From Clostridia bacterium (GTDB taxonomy: Bacteria > Bacillota_A > Clostridia > UBA1212 > UBA1255), in the NCBI GenBank assembly GCA_017522515.1, contig JAFWZH010000105.1, forward strand, positions 1-5,486: a DNA stretch of 5,486 nucleotides. The letters run 5' to 3'. Position 1 is the first letter of the stretch; each line of letters opens with the position of its first letter. The notes beneath the pieces were generated by a model that ran no database searches, had not been told where the DNA came from, and saw only the letters and a program-made list of their open reading frames with translations. A program made the translations under genes and the position numbers. Below are positions 1 through 5,486 of the stretch, one piece after another.

Positions 1-102
1 CTCAGAAACGGTGACATACAATCATTTAAAATCGGTAAAACCTGGAAAATCCCAAGAAAAGCTGTTGAGGATTATGTTCAGAAATCTATCAGTCGTAAAT
101 GA
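1..102 (+). CDS. C-terminal end of an excisionase-type HTH DNA-binding protein (partial)
   Basis: The frame starting at base 1 is open from the window edge to a TGA at 100-102 and gives 33 residues beginning LRNGDIQSFKIGKTWKIP and ending in a basic tail (SISRK). The pattern 'G-x-I-x-x-F-K-I-G-x-x-W-x-I-P-x-x-A-V-x-D-Y' is the classic second half of the excisionase / MerR-like HTH_17 fold: the end of the recognition helix, the wing with K-I-G and W-x-I-P, then the last helix. The start codon and first helix lie left of the window. Such small proteins act as excisionases of integrative elements or as stand-alone regulators. No integrase follows, so the role cannot be decided here. A hairpin begins 21 nt after the stop, so this gene is probably transcribed separately from the next one. 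Confidence 0.8.
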   Translation, partial: LRNGDIQSFKIGKTWKIPRKAVEDYVQKSISRK

Positions 103-122
103 AACTAATCGTAATATAGCAA

Positions 123-163
123 ATCCTCTGTTGGAGAATGTGTCCAACAGAGGATCTATTTCA
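123..163 (+). terminator. Probable Rho-independent terminator after the HTH gene
   Basis: A perfect 13-bp inverted repeat (ATCCTCTGTTGGA at 123-135 and TCCAACAGAGGAT at 143-155) encloses a 7-nt loop. It begins 21 nt after the stop of the HTH gene. The tract after it (CTATTTC) is only moderately T-rich, so termination may be incomplete. The position between a stop codon and a strong downstream promoter supports the call. Confidence 0.65.
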
Positions 164-204
164 GAAATGCTGATTAGGAGTTTTACACGCTCTTTTTTTA
201 TTGG

Positions 205-233
205 TTGACGTTCTGCTACGAAAATGTTATAAT
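205..233 (+). promoter_or_regulatory. Sigma-A type promoter of the two-gene unit
   Basis: TTGACG at 205-210 (five of six bases match the -35 consensus) and TATAAT at 228-233 (perfect -10) are separated by exactly 17 nt. A run of seven Ts lies just upstream (193-199) and could act as an UP-like element. Transcription would start near 240, leaving a leader of about 60 nt before the ATG at 300. No other promoter of similar quality is seen before the kinase gene, so both genes are likely read from here. Confidence 0.85.
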
Positions 234-270
234 AAAATTTAAAGAATAATGTGTTAAAAATACTGTGAGC

Positions 271-295
271 TTTACCATGAAGAAAGTGAGGTAAA
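271..295 (+). promoter_or_regulatory. Small leader hairpin and mini-ORF overlapping the ribosome binding site
   Basis: TTTACC (271-276) is complementary to GGTAAA (290-295). This 6-bp helix would partly bury the Shine-Dalgarno sequence GTGAGG (286-291), which lies 8 nt before the ATG at 300. A five-codon reading frame (ATG at 277, MKKVR, TAA at 292-294) runs across the same site. Both features could tune translation, but the helix is short and AT-rich and the mini-ORF has no convincing ribosome binding site of its own. Confidence 0.2.
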
Positions 296-299
296 AAGT

Positions 300-1439
300 A
301 TGAGTATCACTCGAGAAAATACACCTGAATTATTTCGAGATGAATATACCGAATATATCTATGATGTGACTTGTTTTGAAATGCCTGTAGACGTAAAGGA
401 ACCTCAAGATGTTATTAAAGGCATTGAGCGTGCTTTAGAACTTGAAGCACATCCCGTATTTTTAGAAGGTATATCTGCAAGGCTAAATCAGCTTGGAACT
501 TCTTGTTCTGTCAATGATACGGAGCTTATGCTTACGGAGATAAAACAGCGTTATAAAAAGATTTTAGGGTTTTCATGCCCCCGTACTGTGCAGGAATGGA
601 TAAAAGGTATTGTACCGGGTATCACTAACCGTAAAAATAACTATGATCTCTGCTATGCTCTTGAAATGGACTTTCAGCAGACGGCTGTTTTCTTTCAGAA
701 ACATTATCTTACGCTTCCGTTTAATGTGAAAAATAGTACGGATGCAGTATTTATGTATGTTTTGTATAATAAAAAGCCTTATTCTGTAGCAGCTGATTTG
801 CTTGAAAAGTCTAATGGATTTGTATCTCAGGAGAAAGCACATACATCTACTTCGCAGATATTGGCTTTGATACTCGATATAGACAATGACGAGAAATTCC
901 TGCATTATCTTTCAGAGCATTGTTATGATAATAAGCATCAATTTCAACTTGCAAGGAGCATTATCTGTAATGAAATAAAAATCATACATAATATTCTGCT
1001 TAAATACGAATCAGAAAGAATAATTTCTCCAGAAAGACTGAATAGCTTGACTATAGAGGCACTGCTTGGTTACAAATATCAGCAGGGCTGTAAAAAAACA
1101 AAAGATAATATACTTCCTAAGCGTTTTACTGAATCGCTTCCAAATGATGTTACACTTGGTAAGATAGTTAATGGAGATGTTGCTTCCTATGAACTTCTGC
1201 GTAAAACCTTGATGCTGCTGAAATTCTATAATTTTTATTATGAAGCTGAAAACTCTGATCCAAATACTATCGGAGGAAATCTTATGGACTTCTATGAAGA
1301 ATTAAACAGTACACTTATTTCATGTGGATTTGCACAGCTTTATGTTAGACATCCGTTTGATTGTCTGCTTCTGTATTGTGCAAACTCCTATGATCCTATT
1401 GATACGCTTTATTGTGTTATTCAGAATGGTCGGAATTGA
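300..1439 (+). CDS. Uncharacterised 379-aa protein with a possible helix-turn-helix segment, partner of the kinase-STAND gene
   Basis: I do not recognise a named family with certainty. The ATG at 300 is chosen because GTGAGG lies 8 nt upstream and a strong promoter lies before it. The protein looks soluble: no signal peptide or membrane span is seen. Residues about 94-135 (PRTVQEWIKG, then NYDLCYALEMDFQQTAVFF) read like two helices around a turn. They recall the region of Firmicute proteins where an XRE-like 'x-V-x-x-W-x-x-G' helix is followed by 'LCxALxLxxxxTxxFF'. The middle (about 145-330) is predicted mostly helical, without a motif I can name. The C-terminus carries FAQLYVRHPFDCLLLYC and ends in DPIDTLYCVI. 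It resembles an 'LYxxNPYDWLxLxC' tail that I recall from uncharacterised clostridial proteins, but this is memory and not a search. It is followed by the kinase-STAND gene after 55 nt with no terminator between, so the two probably form an operon. Possible roles are DNA-binding regulator, adaptor or kinase substrate, all inferred. Confidence 0.85.
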   Translation: MSITRENTPELFRDEYTEYIYDVTCFEMPVDVKEPQDVIKGIERALELEAHPVFLEGISARLNQLGTSCSVNDTELMLTEIKQRYKKILGFSCPRTVQEWIKGIVPGITNRKNNYDLCYALEMDFQQTAVFFQKHYLTLPFNVKNSTDAVFMYVLYNKKPYSVAADLLEKSNGFVSQEKAHTSTSQILALILDIDNDEKFLHYLSEHCYDNKHQFQLARSIICNEIKIIHNILLKYESERIISPERLNSLTIEALLGYKYQQGCKKTKDNILPKRFTESLPNDVTLGKIVNGDVASYELLRKTLMLLKFYNFYYEAENSDPNTIGGNLMDFYEELNSTLISCGFAQLYVRHPFDCLLLYCANSYDPIDTLYCVIQNGRN

Positions 1440-1494
1440 TTTTTATAATCGCACAAAACAATCATATATAATATAGAAGAAAGGGGACGGTAAT

Positions 1495-3912
1495 ATGCTG
1501 AATAACGGTTATAAATTAAGTGCTGAGGGCAGAGAATACACGATACTTGAAAAATTGGGCAGCGGTGCAAATACTGTGGCTTATCTTGCTGAGTGTATTC
1601 ACGGAGAACTTGTAACTAAGTGTATTTTGAAAGAATATGTTCCGCATAACAACGATAATTTTGAAGTGGGAAAAACTCGTTTTCTTTCTTCGGGAAAAAC
1701 ACAGAATCAGATCAGGCAGTTTTCATCTCTGAATAATCAAACACCGCCTGTAAGTCATATATTTGAAGCAAACGGCACGGCTTTTATTGATGTTGCCTGT
1801 TATAACGGTACAACGCTTGATAAATTCGATATGCTTACTTTACCTCAATATATGGAACTTTGCAAAACGATAGCGAAAACTGTGGGATATTATCACAAGT
1901 CGGGATATCTCTGTCTTGACCTAAAACCTGAAAATATTTTTATCCTGCAAAATACTCCCGATGATACAGTAACTCAGCTTGTGGAGTTCATCGACTTTGA
2001 CAGTATTCGTGATGTGAATAATTGCAGTAATACTCTGTTTTCTTACACAAGAGAATGGGCTGCACCTGAACAGCTTAATCCGTATGCAGCAGCAAAGATA
2101 AGTACATCTGCTGACATTTACACTATCGGAGAGATAGTCTTCTATCTTCTTTTTGGCAGACATTCTACTGAAACAGAGCATAGAGGCTTTTCAAGGTATC
2201 CATTTGAGGACAGCAAACGTGAGTATCGCAAATTCACGGAACGTCCTGATATTCAGGTGCTTTTCACCAGTCTTTTCAGAAATACTATACGTTCATCGGC
2301 TTCAAACCGATTTAAGACAATTGATGAACTTACAAGAATTTTCGATGAACTTGTAGATGCACTTAATCAGAAGGACTACATTATACCAGTACTGCCCTCT
2401 GTATCACCAGATTTTGTTGGCAGAGATGCGGAGATCAGACAAATTGCAGAGAGTCTGCAAAAAAATAATGTTTTGTATATAACAGGAATAGGCGGTATCG
2501 GAAAGAGTACGCTTGTCAAGAATTATATTTCAAGATTTCAGACGGAGTATGATGTTATCACTTATCTTGAATATGACGGAGATATTCAGCAGACATTCTG
2601 CGATGATACGCAGCTGCAAATAAGTACAATATCAAGTCAAGATGACGAGAAACTTGAAAACTATTTTATCCGTAAGCTAAAGGCTTTTAAATGTATCTGT
2701 GGCAACAAGCGTGTGCTTTTCGTGCTTGATAATTACTCAGGTAAGCTCACAAAAGAACTTAGCCGTATTATTGACTGCGGATATGATACTATTATTGCAA
2801 CAAGAAATAAACCGCCAAAAAACAGTTTTCCGTTTATGGAAATAACTGCAATAGCAGATATTTCAGAACTTTTCAGGCTTGTAGCCTTGAACCTTGAACG
2901 TCCGATCACAAAGGAAGAAAGAATTTGCTTTGATGAGATTATTACGCTTATTCAGGGACATACTCTTGTTTTGGAACTTATAGCCCGTCAGATTGCAGCA
3001 GGCAGGCTTGATGTGCATACTGCACTTGATCTGATTCGTGAGAATGGTTTTTCACGATTTTCTTATGAAAAAGTCGGCAATATCAAGGACGGCGAGGAAG
3101 TATACGACACATTAGAGGCTATTATCTCAGCTCTGTTTGATGCAAGTGCTATAAGTGCTGATGCAAAACTTACGCTGAAAATACTTGCTTTGCTGAATGT
3201 AAGAGGTATGGAAATTAGCCTTTTGAGCGAGTATTTCCCTGATATTCAGGAAGATATAATAAGTACTCTATCAATTGACGGTTGGCTTTATAAGGATAAA
3301 AGAGTATATTTGCACCCTGCAATAGCAGAAACGGTGCGTAATTGGCTATGGTCTGCGGATAAAGTAACCGTTATGGAGTACCATAAGAAGATGATCGACA
3401 TATACGTTGGTATGGCTAATGCTGTGCAAATCAAGGAAATACTGCGTGAAGCAGATAGTTTCAGAAGTATGCACAATCATCATATTATCAGGGCAATGTA
3501 TTTTGATATGCTGGGCTGTTATTATGATACCTTACTTGATGGTGCATACTATCCAGAAAATGACAAAGAAGCTGAAATGCTCGAAAAGCTTTTAGAGAAT
3601 ATGAGCTATGCAATTTCGGAAATGCAGCTTTCAACTGACCGCCGTAGAGAAAAATATCTTACGCAGTATTGTCTGTCAATGGCGAGCGTACTGCTGCGAA
3701 GTGAACCCGATGCTGAAAATTATGCTGAGGTTTCTGAACTTCTTGACATAGCGAAAGAGTTTATCATTGAAAATAGTGCGGAGCATTGCTATTATTGCGT
3801 GACGTTGGCATGGTATTTTACACTTGCTGAACCCGATATTGAAAGAACACAGGAATTGACGGAGCAGGCAGAGCGTATTGCCAAACAGGTTTTCCAACAG
3901 ACTTGGAGATAA
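1495..3912 (+). CDS. Ser/Thr protein kinase - STAND (NB-ARC-like) NTPase - TPR fusion, probably truncated by a frameshift
   Basis: This 805-aa product starts at an ATG preceded by AAGGGG 8 nt upstream. Residues about 15-286 form a Hanks-type kinase: glycine loop LGSGANTV (21-28), ATP-binding Lys46 in ILKEYVP, catalytic loop LDLKPEN (Asp142, Lys144, Asn147), metal-binding Asp167 in IDFDS, APE motif at 190-192, helix-F Asp207 and the late Arg272. HRD is replaced by CLD and DFG by DFD, but the catalytic residues are kept, so activity is plausible. Residues about 306-620 form a STAND NTPase: entry FVGRDAEI, Walker A GIGGIGKST (331-339), Walker B VLFVLDNY (407-414), an arginine motif ATRNKP (435-440), a GxP-like helix around 487-494 (QGHTLVLE) and a winged-helix end with LHPAIAE (606-612). 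From about 623 the chain is helical and TPR-like. The final residues QQTWR do not fit that pattern; the -1 frame continues it, so the intact protein was probably about 902 aa. No membrane segment is seen. Likely an ATP-switched signalling sensor in the cytoplasm. Confidence 0.92.
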   Translation: MLNNGYKLSAEGREYTILEKLGSGANTVAYLAECIHGELVTKCILKEYVPHNNDNFEVGKTRFLSSGKTQNQIRQFSSLNNQTPPVSHIFEANGTAFIDVACYNGTTLDKFDMLTLPQYMELCKTIAKTVGYYHKSGYLCLDLKPENIFILQNTPDDTVTQLVEFIDFDSIRDVNNCSNTLFSYTREWAAPEQLNPYAAAKISTSADIYTIGEIVFYLLFGRHSTETEHRGFSRYPFEDSKREYRKFTERPDIQVLFTSLFRNTIRSSASNRFKTIDELTRIFDELVDALNQKDYIIPVLPSVSPDFVGRDAEIRQIAESLQKNNVLYITGIGGIGKSTLVKNYISRFQTEYDVITYLEYDGDIQQTFCDDTQLQISTISSQDDEKLENYFIRKLKAFKCICGNKRVLFVLDNYSGKLTKELSRIIDCGYDTIIATRNKPPKNSFPFMEITAIADISELFRLVALNLERPITKEERICFDEIITLIQGHTLVLELIARQIAAGRLDVHTALDLIRENGFSRFSYEKVGNIKDGEEVYDTLEAIISALFDASAISADAKLTLKILALLNVRGMEISLLSEYFPDIQEDIISTLSIDGWLYKDKRVYLHPAIAETVRNWLWSADKVTVMEYHKKMIDIYVGMANAVQIKEILREADSFRSMHNHHIIRAMYFDMLGCYYDTLLDGAYYPENDKEAEMLEKLLENMSYAISEMQLSTDRRREKYLTQYCLSMASVLLRSEPDAENYAEVSELLDIAKEFIIENSAEHCYYCVTLAWYFTLAEPDIERTQELTEQAERIAKQVFQQTWR

Positions 3913-4202
3913 TCGACATTATTCATATACCGACAGCAAACTGTTTTTACTATCATAATGATTTTCGTTTGTCAGCTGATAAGATAGAGGAAGCTGTGGA
4001 GATATGCAGGAATTATCCCGATATGATGCCATATATCGATAAACAGGCAGAGTTGCTGAACATTCTGCTTGACATTTATCTTGCTATGGATGATAAAGCA
4101 AAATGCCGTAAGCTTATAGCGGAAATAGACCAATTAAATAAAACATACAAGGAGCGGGGCGTGTGCCGTGAGGTATCGCCTGATATACGAAATCAGCTGT
4201 AA
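3891..4202 (+). pseudogene. Out-of-frame C-terminal TPR part of the kinase-STAND gene
   Basis: From base 3891 the -1 frame reads FPTDLEIIDIIHIPTANC and continues for 103 codons to TAA at 4200-4202. It is helical and TPR-like (for example KIEEAVEICRNYPD and AELLNILLDIYLAMDD), just like the preceding in-frame helices. The joined sequence ...ERIAKQV-FPTDLEIIDII... is a smooth continuation, while the current frame stops after eight codons. The break falls on four Ts (3890-3893); one extra T would restore a 902-aa product. An independent gene is unlikely: the only upstream start in this frame is a TTG at 3903 with no ribosome binding site, and the frame overlaps the kinase gene end. A perfect -1 slippery heptamer is absent (the site reads G GTT TTC), which argues against programmed frameshifting. 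A natural mutation or a sequencing error in the T-run are the two main explanations. Confidence 0.8.
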
Positions 4203-4207
4203 AGTAC

Positions 4208-4236
4208 AAAAGCAGGTTCATTTGAGCCTGCTTTTT
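4208..4236 (+). terminator. Rho-independent terminator of the kinase-STAND unit
   Basis: AAAAGCAGGTTC (4208-4219) pairs with GAGCCTGCTTTT (4224-4235) over 12 bp with a single G-T wobble and a 4-nt ATTT loop. The 3' side ends in a run of five Ts (4232-4236). It starts 5 nt after the TAA at 4200-4202 but almost 300 nt after the in-frame stop at 3912. This supports 4202 as the original end of the kinase-STAND gene. Confidence 0.92.
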
Positions 4237-4271
4237 CATTTGGAATCCGTTTTTATATTCTCCTCCAAATG
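4237..4271. repeat. 8-bp dyad upstream of the lipoprotein promoter (possible operator)
   Basis: CATTTGGA at 4237-4244 and TCCAAATG at 4264-4271 are exact reverse complements separated by 19 nt. The right half ends 2 nt before the extended -10 element, and the dyad centre is about 35 nt upstream of the expected transcription start. That covers the place where a good -35 box is missing. A dimeric regulator could bind here. The half-sites are short and the left one begins within the last bases of the preceding terminator region, so chance is possible. Confidence 0.35.
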
Positions 4272-4273
4272 TA

Positions 4274-4287
4274 TGATATACTATAAT
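4274..4287 (+). promoter_or_regulatory. Extended -10 promoter of the lipoprotein gene
   Basis: TGATATACT at 4274-4282 is an extended -10 (TG, one base, TATACT). An overlapping TATAAT at 4282-4287 is an alternative -10. Neither has a recognisable -35 at 16-18 nt, where the sequence is T- and C-rich. Transcription would start near 4289-4294, giving a short leader. The terminator immediately upstream makes a separate promoter necessary. Confidence 0.6.
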
Positions 4288-4327
4288 CAGCAAAGAACCA
4301 AATTTAATATATGCAGGAGGTCAAAAT

Positions 4328-5446
4328 ATGAATAAACTTAATAAAATCAGAATGAGCTTATTGGCGTTAATGCTCTGTCTGTCATTACCGCTATCAAGCT
4401 GCGAAAACAATGAAAATTCACAAGAAAATAGTATAATACAAAGTGAGCAAAAGGAGAATATTTCTTTAAAAGGTGAGAAAGTTATAATTGACTATGGAGA
4501 TGCAGAATTATTTGAAGCAGCATTGAACGAAGGTAAAAATCTTGAAGGCAAGGTTGTTCGGTTTGTTGCAGGAGAACTTCATCCGCAATCAAAGCTTGGC
4601 TATAATGTATGGGCTGGAGAACATCTGAATTTCGTATCTCCTCGCAATCCTGATATTCAGGAGGGCGATACAGTAACCGTAAGAATTACCTCTATTGAAA
4701 ATCTTTTGGGATCTTGGATAATTGACTATGAAAAGGTAGAAAATGGAATTGTAAATAAAGATACCATAACTTACTTCAAATCAAAAGAAACAACAGCAGT
4801 TACAACGGAAAAATCGAAAACTACCACAAAAGCAAATGAATCTGAAAAAGAAGAAACAAAGACTGAGATGAGCGTTTCCAATGAGCCTGCTGAGGAAAAT
4901 ACCTACGAGCATAACGAATATTACGATATAGTTGAAACAGCAAGCTTTCAAAATATAATTGGCAGTACCATTGTGATCCATAAGGTGCTTGCGAAGAAAG
5001 ATGTGTCCATATCTGCTACGCTTTTAGCGTATGCAGATGACGGAAGTGTTATTGGCAAGAGTTCCGATGATATTACTCTAACAGAAGGAAAGTATAATTT
5101 CTTTCGCTATTCGTTTGATAGTGATGTATCCAATGCAAGTATTCAGGCAAATGCAAAAGCTGAGAGTGATTCCTTTATGGCTGGTGAGCGTAACGCTGTT
5201 GAAATGGTGCAGTATAATCAGTCAGGCGATGATCTGTATATTACTTTTGAGCAGATTAGTGATGAAGTTGATGCTTTTGCTAAATTTAAACTCTTGTTCT
5301 ACAAGGGGGATCAGATTGTTGAAACTGAGGACGGCTTCTTCAATATCTATGCCGAGAATCTAAATGGTAAAGGTTCTACTGATGTAGCTAAAATATGGGC
5401 ATTTGGTATTGATTTCGACAGAATCGAATATGTATTTGAACCGTAA
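4328..5446 (+). CDS. Lipoprotein with OB-fold-like and FxLYD-like domains
   Basis: The 372-aa product starts at an ATG 7 nt after AGGAGG (4315-4320), an ideal ribosome binding site. Residues 1-25 are a lipoprotein signal: basic MNKLNKIR, a hydrophobic core (LLALMLCLSLPL) and the lipobox LSSC with Cys25 as the lipidated residue, so the protein should be anchored on the outer face of the membrane. Residues about 50-140 (KVIIDYGDAELFEAAL, then GKVVRFVAGELHP, GYNVWAGEHLNF, GDTVTVRITSIENLLGSWII) look like the small OB-fold found in many clostridial lipoproteins. Residues about 151-197 form a low-complexity Thr/Lys/Glu linker (TTAVTTEKSKTTTKANESEK). Residues about 198-372 are beta-rich (ASFQNIIGSTIVIHKVLAKKD, SISATLLAYADDGSVIG) and resemble FxLYD-type beta-sandwich domains. 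No catalytic motif is visible, so binding of a ligand or envelope component is the likeliest role. It has its own promoter, so a link to the kinase locus is not shown. Confidence 0.9.
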   Translation: MNKLNKIRMSLLALMLCLSLPLSSCENNENSQENSIIQSEQKENISLKGEKVIIDYGDAELFEAALNEGKNLEGKVVRFVAGELHPQSKLGYNVWAGEHLNFVSPRNPDIQEGDTVTVRITSIENLLGSWIIDYEKVENGIVNKDTITYFKSKETTAVTTEKSKTTTKANESEKEETKTEMSVSNEPAEENTYEHNEYYDIVETASFQNIIGSTIVIHKVLAKKDVSISATLLAYADDGSVIGKSSDDITLTEGKYNFFRYSFDSDVSNASIQANAKAESDSFMAGERNAVEMVQYNQSGDDLYITFEQISDEVDAFAKFKLLFYKGDQIVETEDGFFNIYAENLNGKGSTDVAKIWAFGIDFDRIEYVFEP

Positions 5447-5486
5447 AACGCTCTTTATAGATTACCTTTATTAATTCTCAAACTAA

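Noticed and set aside
11..208. A 65-codon + strand frame at the left edge.
   Set aside because: It overlaps the HTH gene in another frame and runs through the terminator hairpin and the -35 box; the frame from base 1 gives a clear family match instead.
573..905. Long open frame on the minus strand inside the first gene, and similar minus-strand frames at 1921-2181, 3288-3476, 3676-3897 and 4781-4981.
   Set aside because: They lie wholly inside well-supported + strand genes, lack ribosome binding sites and give low-complexity or Cys/Phe-rich products with no recognisable motif.
1440..1494. TATAAT-like sequences (1444-1449 and 1467-1472) between the first gene and the kinase gene as an internal promoter.
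   Set aside because: No acceptable -35 box lies 16-18 nt upstream of either, there is no extended -10, and such words are common in an AT-rich gap.
3886..3896. Programmed -1 ribosomal frameshift to make the long kinase-STAND product.
   Set aside because: The site G GTT TTC does not follow X XXY YYZ and pairing of the P-site tRNA after slippage would be poor; a lost T in a T-run is simpler.
4259..4320. CCTCC at 4262-4266 could pair with GGAGG of the lipoprotein ribosome binding site (4316-4320).
   Set aside because: The first element lies upstream of the expected transcription start, so it would not be in the mRNA.
2245..4661. The near-palindrome CCTGATATTCAGG occurs three times (2245-2257, 3238-3250, 4649-4661).
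   Set aside because: All copies lie inside genes in the same frame and encode Pro-Asp-Ile-Gln with preferred AT-rich codons; unequal spacing and unrelated domains make chance the simplest explanation.
5447..5486. Possible terminator after the lipoprotein gene.
   Set aside because: The 40 bases contain no convincing inverted repeat; the signal may lie beyond the window.

Overview
The window is AT-rich and all recognisable genes lie on the + strand. Strong Shine-Dalgarno sites, a near-consensus sigma-A promoter, Rho-independent terminators and a Gram-positive style lipoprotein signal suggest a low-GC Firmicute. The protein style (a 'ILKEYVP' kinase, a paired gene with an 'RHPFDCLLLYC' tail, an OB-fold/FxLYD-like lipoprotein) resembles gut Clostridia of the Ruminococcus/Lachnospiraceae kind. 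The taxonomic placement is an inference from sequence style, not from a search.

Layout. Positions 1-102 are the last 33 codons of a small excisionase/MerR-type helix-turn-helix protein cut by the window edge. A perfect 13-bp hairpin follows (123-155). A strong promoter (TTGACG, 17-nt spacer, TATAAT; 205-233) then drives a two-gene unit. Its first gene (300-1439) encodes a 379-aa protein of unknown function with a possible helix-turn-helix segment. Its second gene (1495-3912) encodes a large fusion: an N-terminal Hanks-type Ser/Thr kinase, a central STAND/NB-ARC-like NTPase and a C-terminal TPR-like helical region. The second gene appears broken: the last ~103 residues of the helical region continue in the -1 frame (3891-4202). 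One missing T in the T-run at 3890-3893 would account for this. A clear terminator (4208-4236) sits 5 nt after the stop of the out-of-frame part, so the natural end of the gene is probably 4202 and the intact product about 902 aa.

A separate unit follows: an 8-bp dyad and an extended -10 promoter (4237-4282), then a 372-aa lipoprotein (4328-5446). It has a probable OB-fold domain, a Thr/Lys/Glu-rich linker and a C-terminal beta-rich domain. The last 40 bases hold nothing recognisable.

Working model (inference): the STAND-TPR part senses a ligand or partner, ATP-dependent switching controls the fused kinase, and the small upstream protein is a dedicated partner, regulator or substrate. Such sensor-NTPase-effector designs occur in bacterial signalling and in conflict (anti-phage, programmed death) systems. 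Nothing in the window decides between these. The lipoprotein may be an unrelated neighbour, because it has its own promoter.
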